Source: Moraxellaceae bacterium (lineage in GTDB: Bacteria > Pseudomonadota > Gammaproteobacteria > Pseudomonadales > Moraxellaceae). Taken from it: a stretch of 6,637 nt of DNA. Numbering within the stretch: position 1 is the stretch's first letter; the number at the start of each line of letters is the position of its first letter. Location: assembly GCA_014378805.1 (NCBI GenBank), contig JACMMY010000143.1, positions 1 to 6,637 of the forward strand. Direction: 5' to 3'. This document shows, in pieces, positions 5,459 through 6,637 of the stretch. Both the position numbers and the translations under genes were made by a program. The notes beneath the pieces were generated by a model. It saw only the letters and a list, made by a program, of their open reading frames with translations, searched no databases and was not told the origin of the DNA.

Positions 5459-6637
5459 CTAAGCCACTTTCGCCTGCTCTTTCACTGCCAAACGATTCAC
5501 ACAGGCAATAATCGCCTGCACCGAAGCCGTGGTGATATTGTCATGAATGCCGACACCAAAAGTCGAAACATTACGAACTTTATCCACCAGTTCAATCACC
5601 GCAATTGCTTTGGCATTTGCACCCTGCCCCAACGAACGTTCTTCATAGCTCACGACTTCGACTGGCTGCTCAAACGCATGGTTAAAGGCGTTTAAAACGG
5701 CAGAAATCGGACCATTACCCTGCCCCATAAACTGTTGCGCCTCACCGTGATGCTGAACAGTCAATGTGATTTGTTCAGTGCTTTCATCGACATGTTTCGG
5801 ATGATAGCCCACGTAGCTATACGGCTGTTTGACCTGAATATAAGTCTGCTCAAACAACTGCCAAATATCCTGCGCACGCACTTCGGAACCACTGGTATCA
5901 GTTAAAACCTGCACCACTTGGCTCAATTCAATTTGCAAACGACGTGGCAACACCACGCCATAATTCGACTCAAGTAAATAGGCAATCCCACCTTTACCTG
6001 ACTGACTATTCACGCGAATCACAGCATCGTAGTTGCGACCCAAATCTTTTGGATCTAATGGCAAATAAGGCATTTCCCAGAACTCGTTTTCGTCACGCAT
6101 CGAGAAACCTTTCTTAATTGCATCCTGATGTGAACCCGAGAACGCAGTAAAGACCAAATCACCCGCATACGGATGACGTGGATGTACAGGCAAACGCGTG
6201 CATTCTTCCACCGTGCGAATCACTTCATTCATATCCGAAAAATCAAGATTCGGCGAAATACCTTGGCTGTACAAATTCAACGCCAACGTCACCAAATCCA
6301 CATTACCTGTGCGTTCGCCATGGCCGAACAAACAACCTTCGACACGATCCGCGCCAGCCATTACACCCAATTCAGCAGCGGCTACCGCACAACCGCGATC
6401 ATTGTGTGGATGCAAACTCAAAATCACGCCTTCGCGTCGTGCAAGGTTACGGTGCATCCATTCGATTTGATCCGCGTAAACATTAGGTGAAGCGACTTCG
6501 ACAGTTGCCGGCAAATTCAAAATCACTTTATTGGTCGCGCTCGCTTCCCACACTTCGGTCACCGCATCACAAACTTCTTTGGCAAATGGCAATTCGGTTG
6601 CGGTAAACGTTTCTGGGCTGTATTGAAACGTCCACTG
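5459..6637 (-). CDS. leuA: 2-isopropylmalate synthase LeuA (3' part; 5' end outside the window)
   Basis: First committed enzyme of leucine synthesis: condenses acetyl-CoA with 2-oxoisovalerate to 2-isopropylmalate in the cytoplasm. The frame stays open to the right edge (QWTFQYSPETFTATE precedes the TTG at 6592, which is an internal Leu codon), so the gene is cut by the window; 392 codons are visible. Counting from the edge, LHPHNDRGCA (75-84) carries the metal-binding His-x-His and is the second signature of the LeuA/homocitrate synthase family; GHGERTGNVDL is at 105-115. The TIM-barrel end and subdomain give way near residue 290 to the C-terminal leucine-binding regulatory domain, with GQGNGPISAVLNAF and a terminal GIHDNITTASVQAI. 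The sequence resembles the long LeuA form (about 550-560 residues). No frameshift is seen. Confidence 0.96.
   Translation of the reverse strand, partial: QWTFQYSPETFTATELPFAKEVCDAVTEVWEASATNKVILNLPATVEVASPNVYADQIEWMHRNLARREGVILSLHPHNDRGCAVAAAELGVMAGADRVEGCLFGHGERTGNVDLVTLALNLYSQGISPNLDFSDMNEVIRTVEECTRLPVHPRHPYAGDLVFTAFSGSHQDAIKKGFSMRDENEFWEMPYLPLDPKDLGRNYDAVIRVNSQSGKGGIAYLLESNYGVVLPRRLQIELSQVVQVLTDTSGSEVRAQDIWQLFEQTYIQVKQPYSYVGYHPKHVDESTEQITLTVQHHGEAQQFMGQGNGPISAVLNAFNHAFEQPVEVVSYEERSLGQGANAKAIAVIELVDKVRNVSTFGVGIHDNITTASVQAIIACVNRLAVKEQAKVA

Noticed and set aside
6173..6490. Three overlapping plus-strand open frames of about 90-105 codons
   Set aside because: All are antisense to conserved leuA sequence including the His-x-His signature; compositional shadows of a real gene.
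6590..6592. TTG at 6592 as the leuA start codon
   Set aside because: The frame is open and homologous-looking up to the window edge, and the family needs roughly 160 more residues upstream, so this TTG is an internal leucine codon.
1..6637. A novel multi-gene system (defence, secondary metabolism, mobile island)
   Set aside because: All large genes belong to well-known housekeeping families with consistent composition and intact motifs; there are no integrases, transposases, tRNA-linked attachment sites or clusters of unknown genes.

Overview
The window reads as an ordinary chromosomal segment of a gammaproteobacterium. The AT-rich but not extreme base composition, the protein sequences and the gene order fit the Moraxellaceae, most likely Acinetobacter. 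This assignment is inference from sequence style, not a database match.

Left two thirds (about 1-4260): a complete high-affinity phosphate ABC transporter operon on the minus strand, in the order pstS (periplasmic phosphate-binding protein), pstC and pstA (two membrane permeases, overlapping at a TAATG junction) and pstB (ATPase). A strong PhoB-type promoter precedes pstS: an 18-base Pho box matching the consensus at 14 positions lies exactly 10 bases upstream of a good -10 hexamer. A perfect 13-bp hairpin with only a short U-run on the pst strand sits between pstS and pstC. It is a plausible device for making much more PstS than PstCAB. A TATAAT hexamer lies between it and pstC. No phoU follows pstB. 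Instead, a frame from the opposite strand ends on the pstB stop, sharing a TTAA.

Middle (about 4260-5361): divergent from pstS, a two-gene plus-strand unit. It encodes a small M23 (LytM-type) murein-peptidase lipoprotein with an intact set of zinc ligands, followed 20 bases later by an acidic 89-residue protein of unknown function that may adopt an Sm-like or SH3-like small barrel. The 396-base gap between the pstS and M23 start codons holds the Pho promoter, several TGTCA-type inverted repeats and a possible promoter for the M23 gene.

Right (5362-6637): an inverted pair of REP-like palindromic elements lies between convergent gene ends. It is followed by the C-terminal 392 codons of leuA (2-isopropylmalate synthase, long form) on the minus strand; the leuA 5' end is outside the window.

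I see no mobile gene, CRISPR array, tRNA or rRNA, and no evidence of a new defence or metabolic system. The items most worth a second look are the REP-like pair, the hairpin that may set pstS/pstCAB stoichiometry, the Pho regulatory region with its extra half-sites, and the uncharacterised 89-residue protein.
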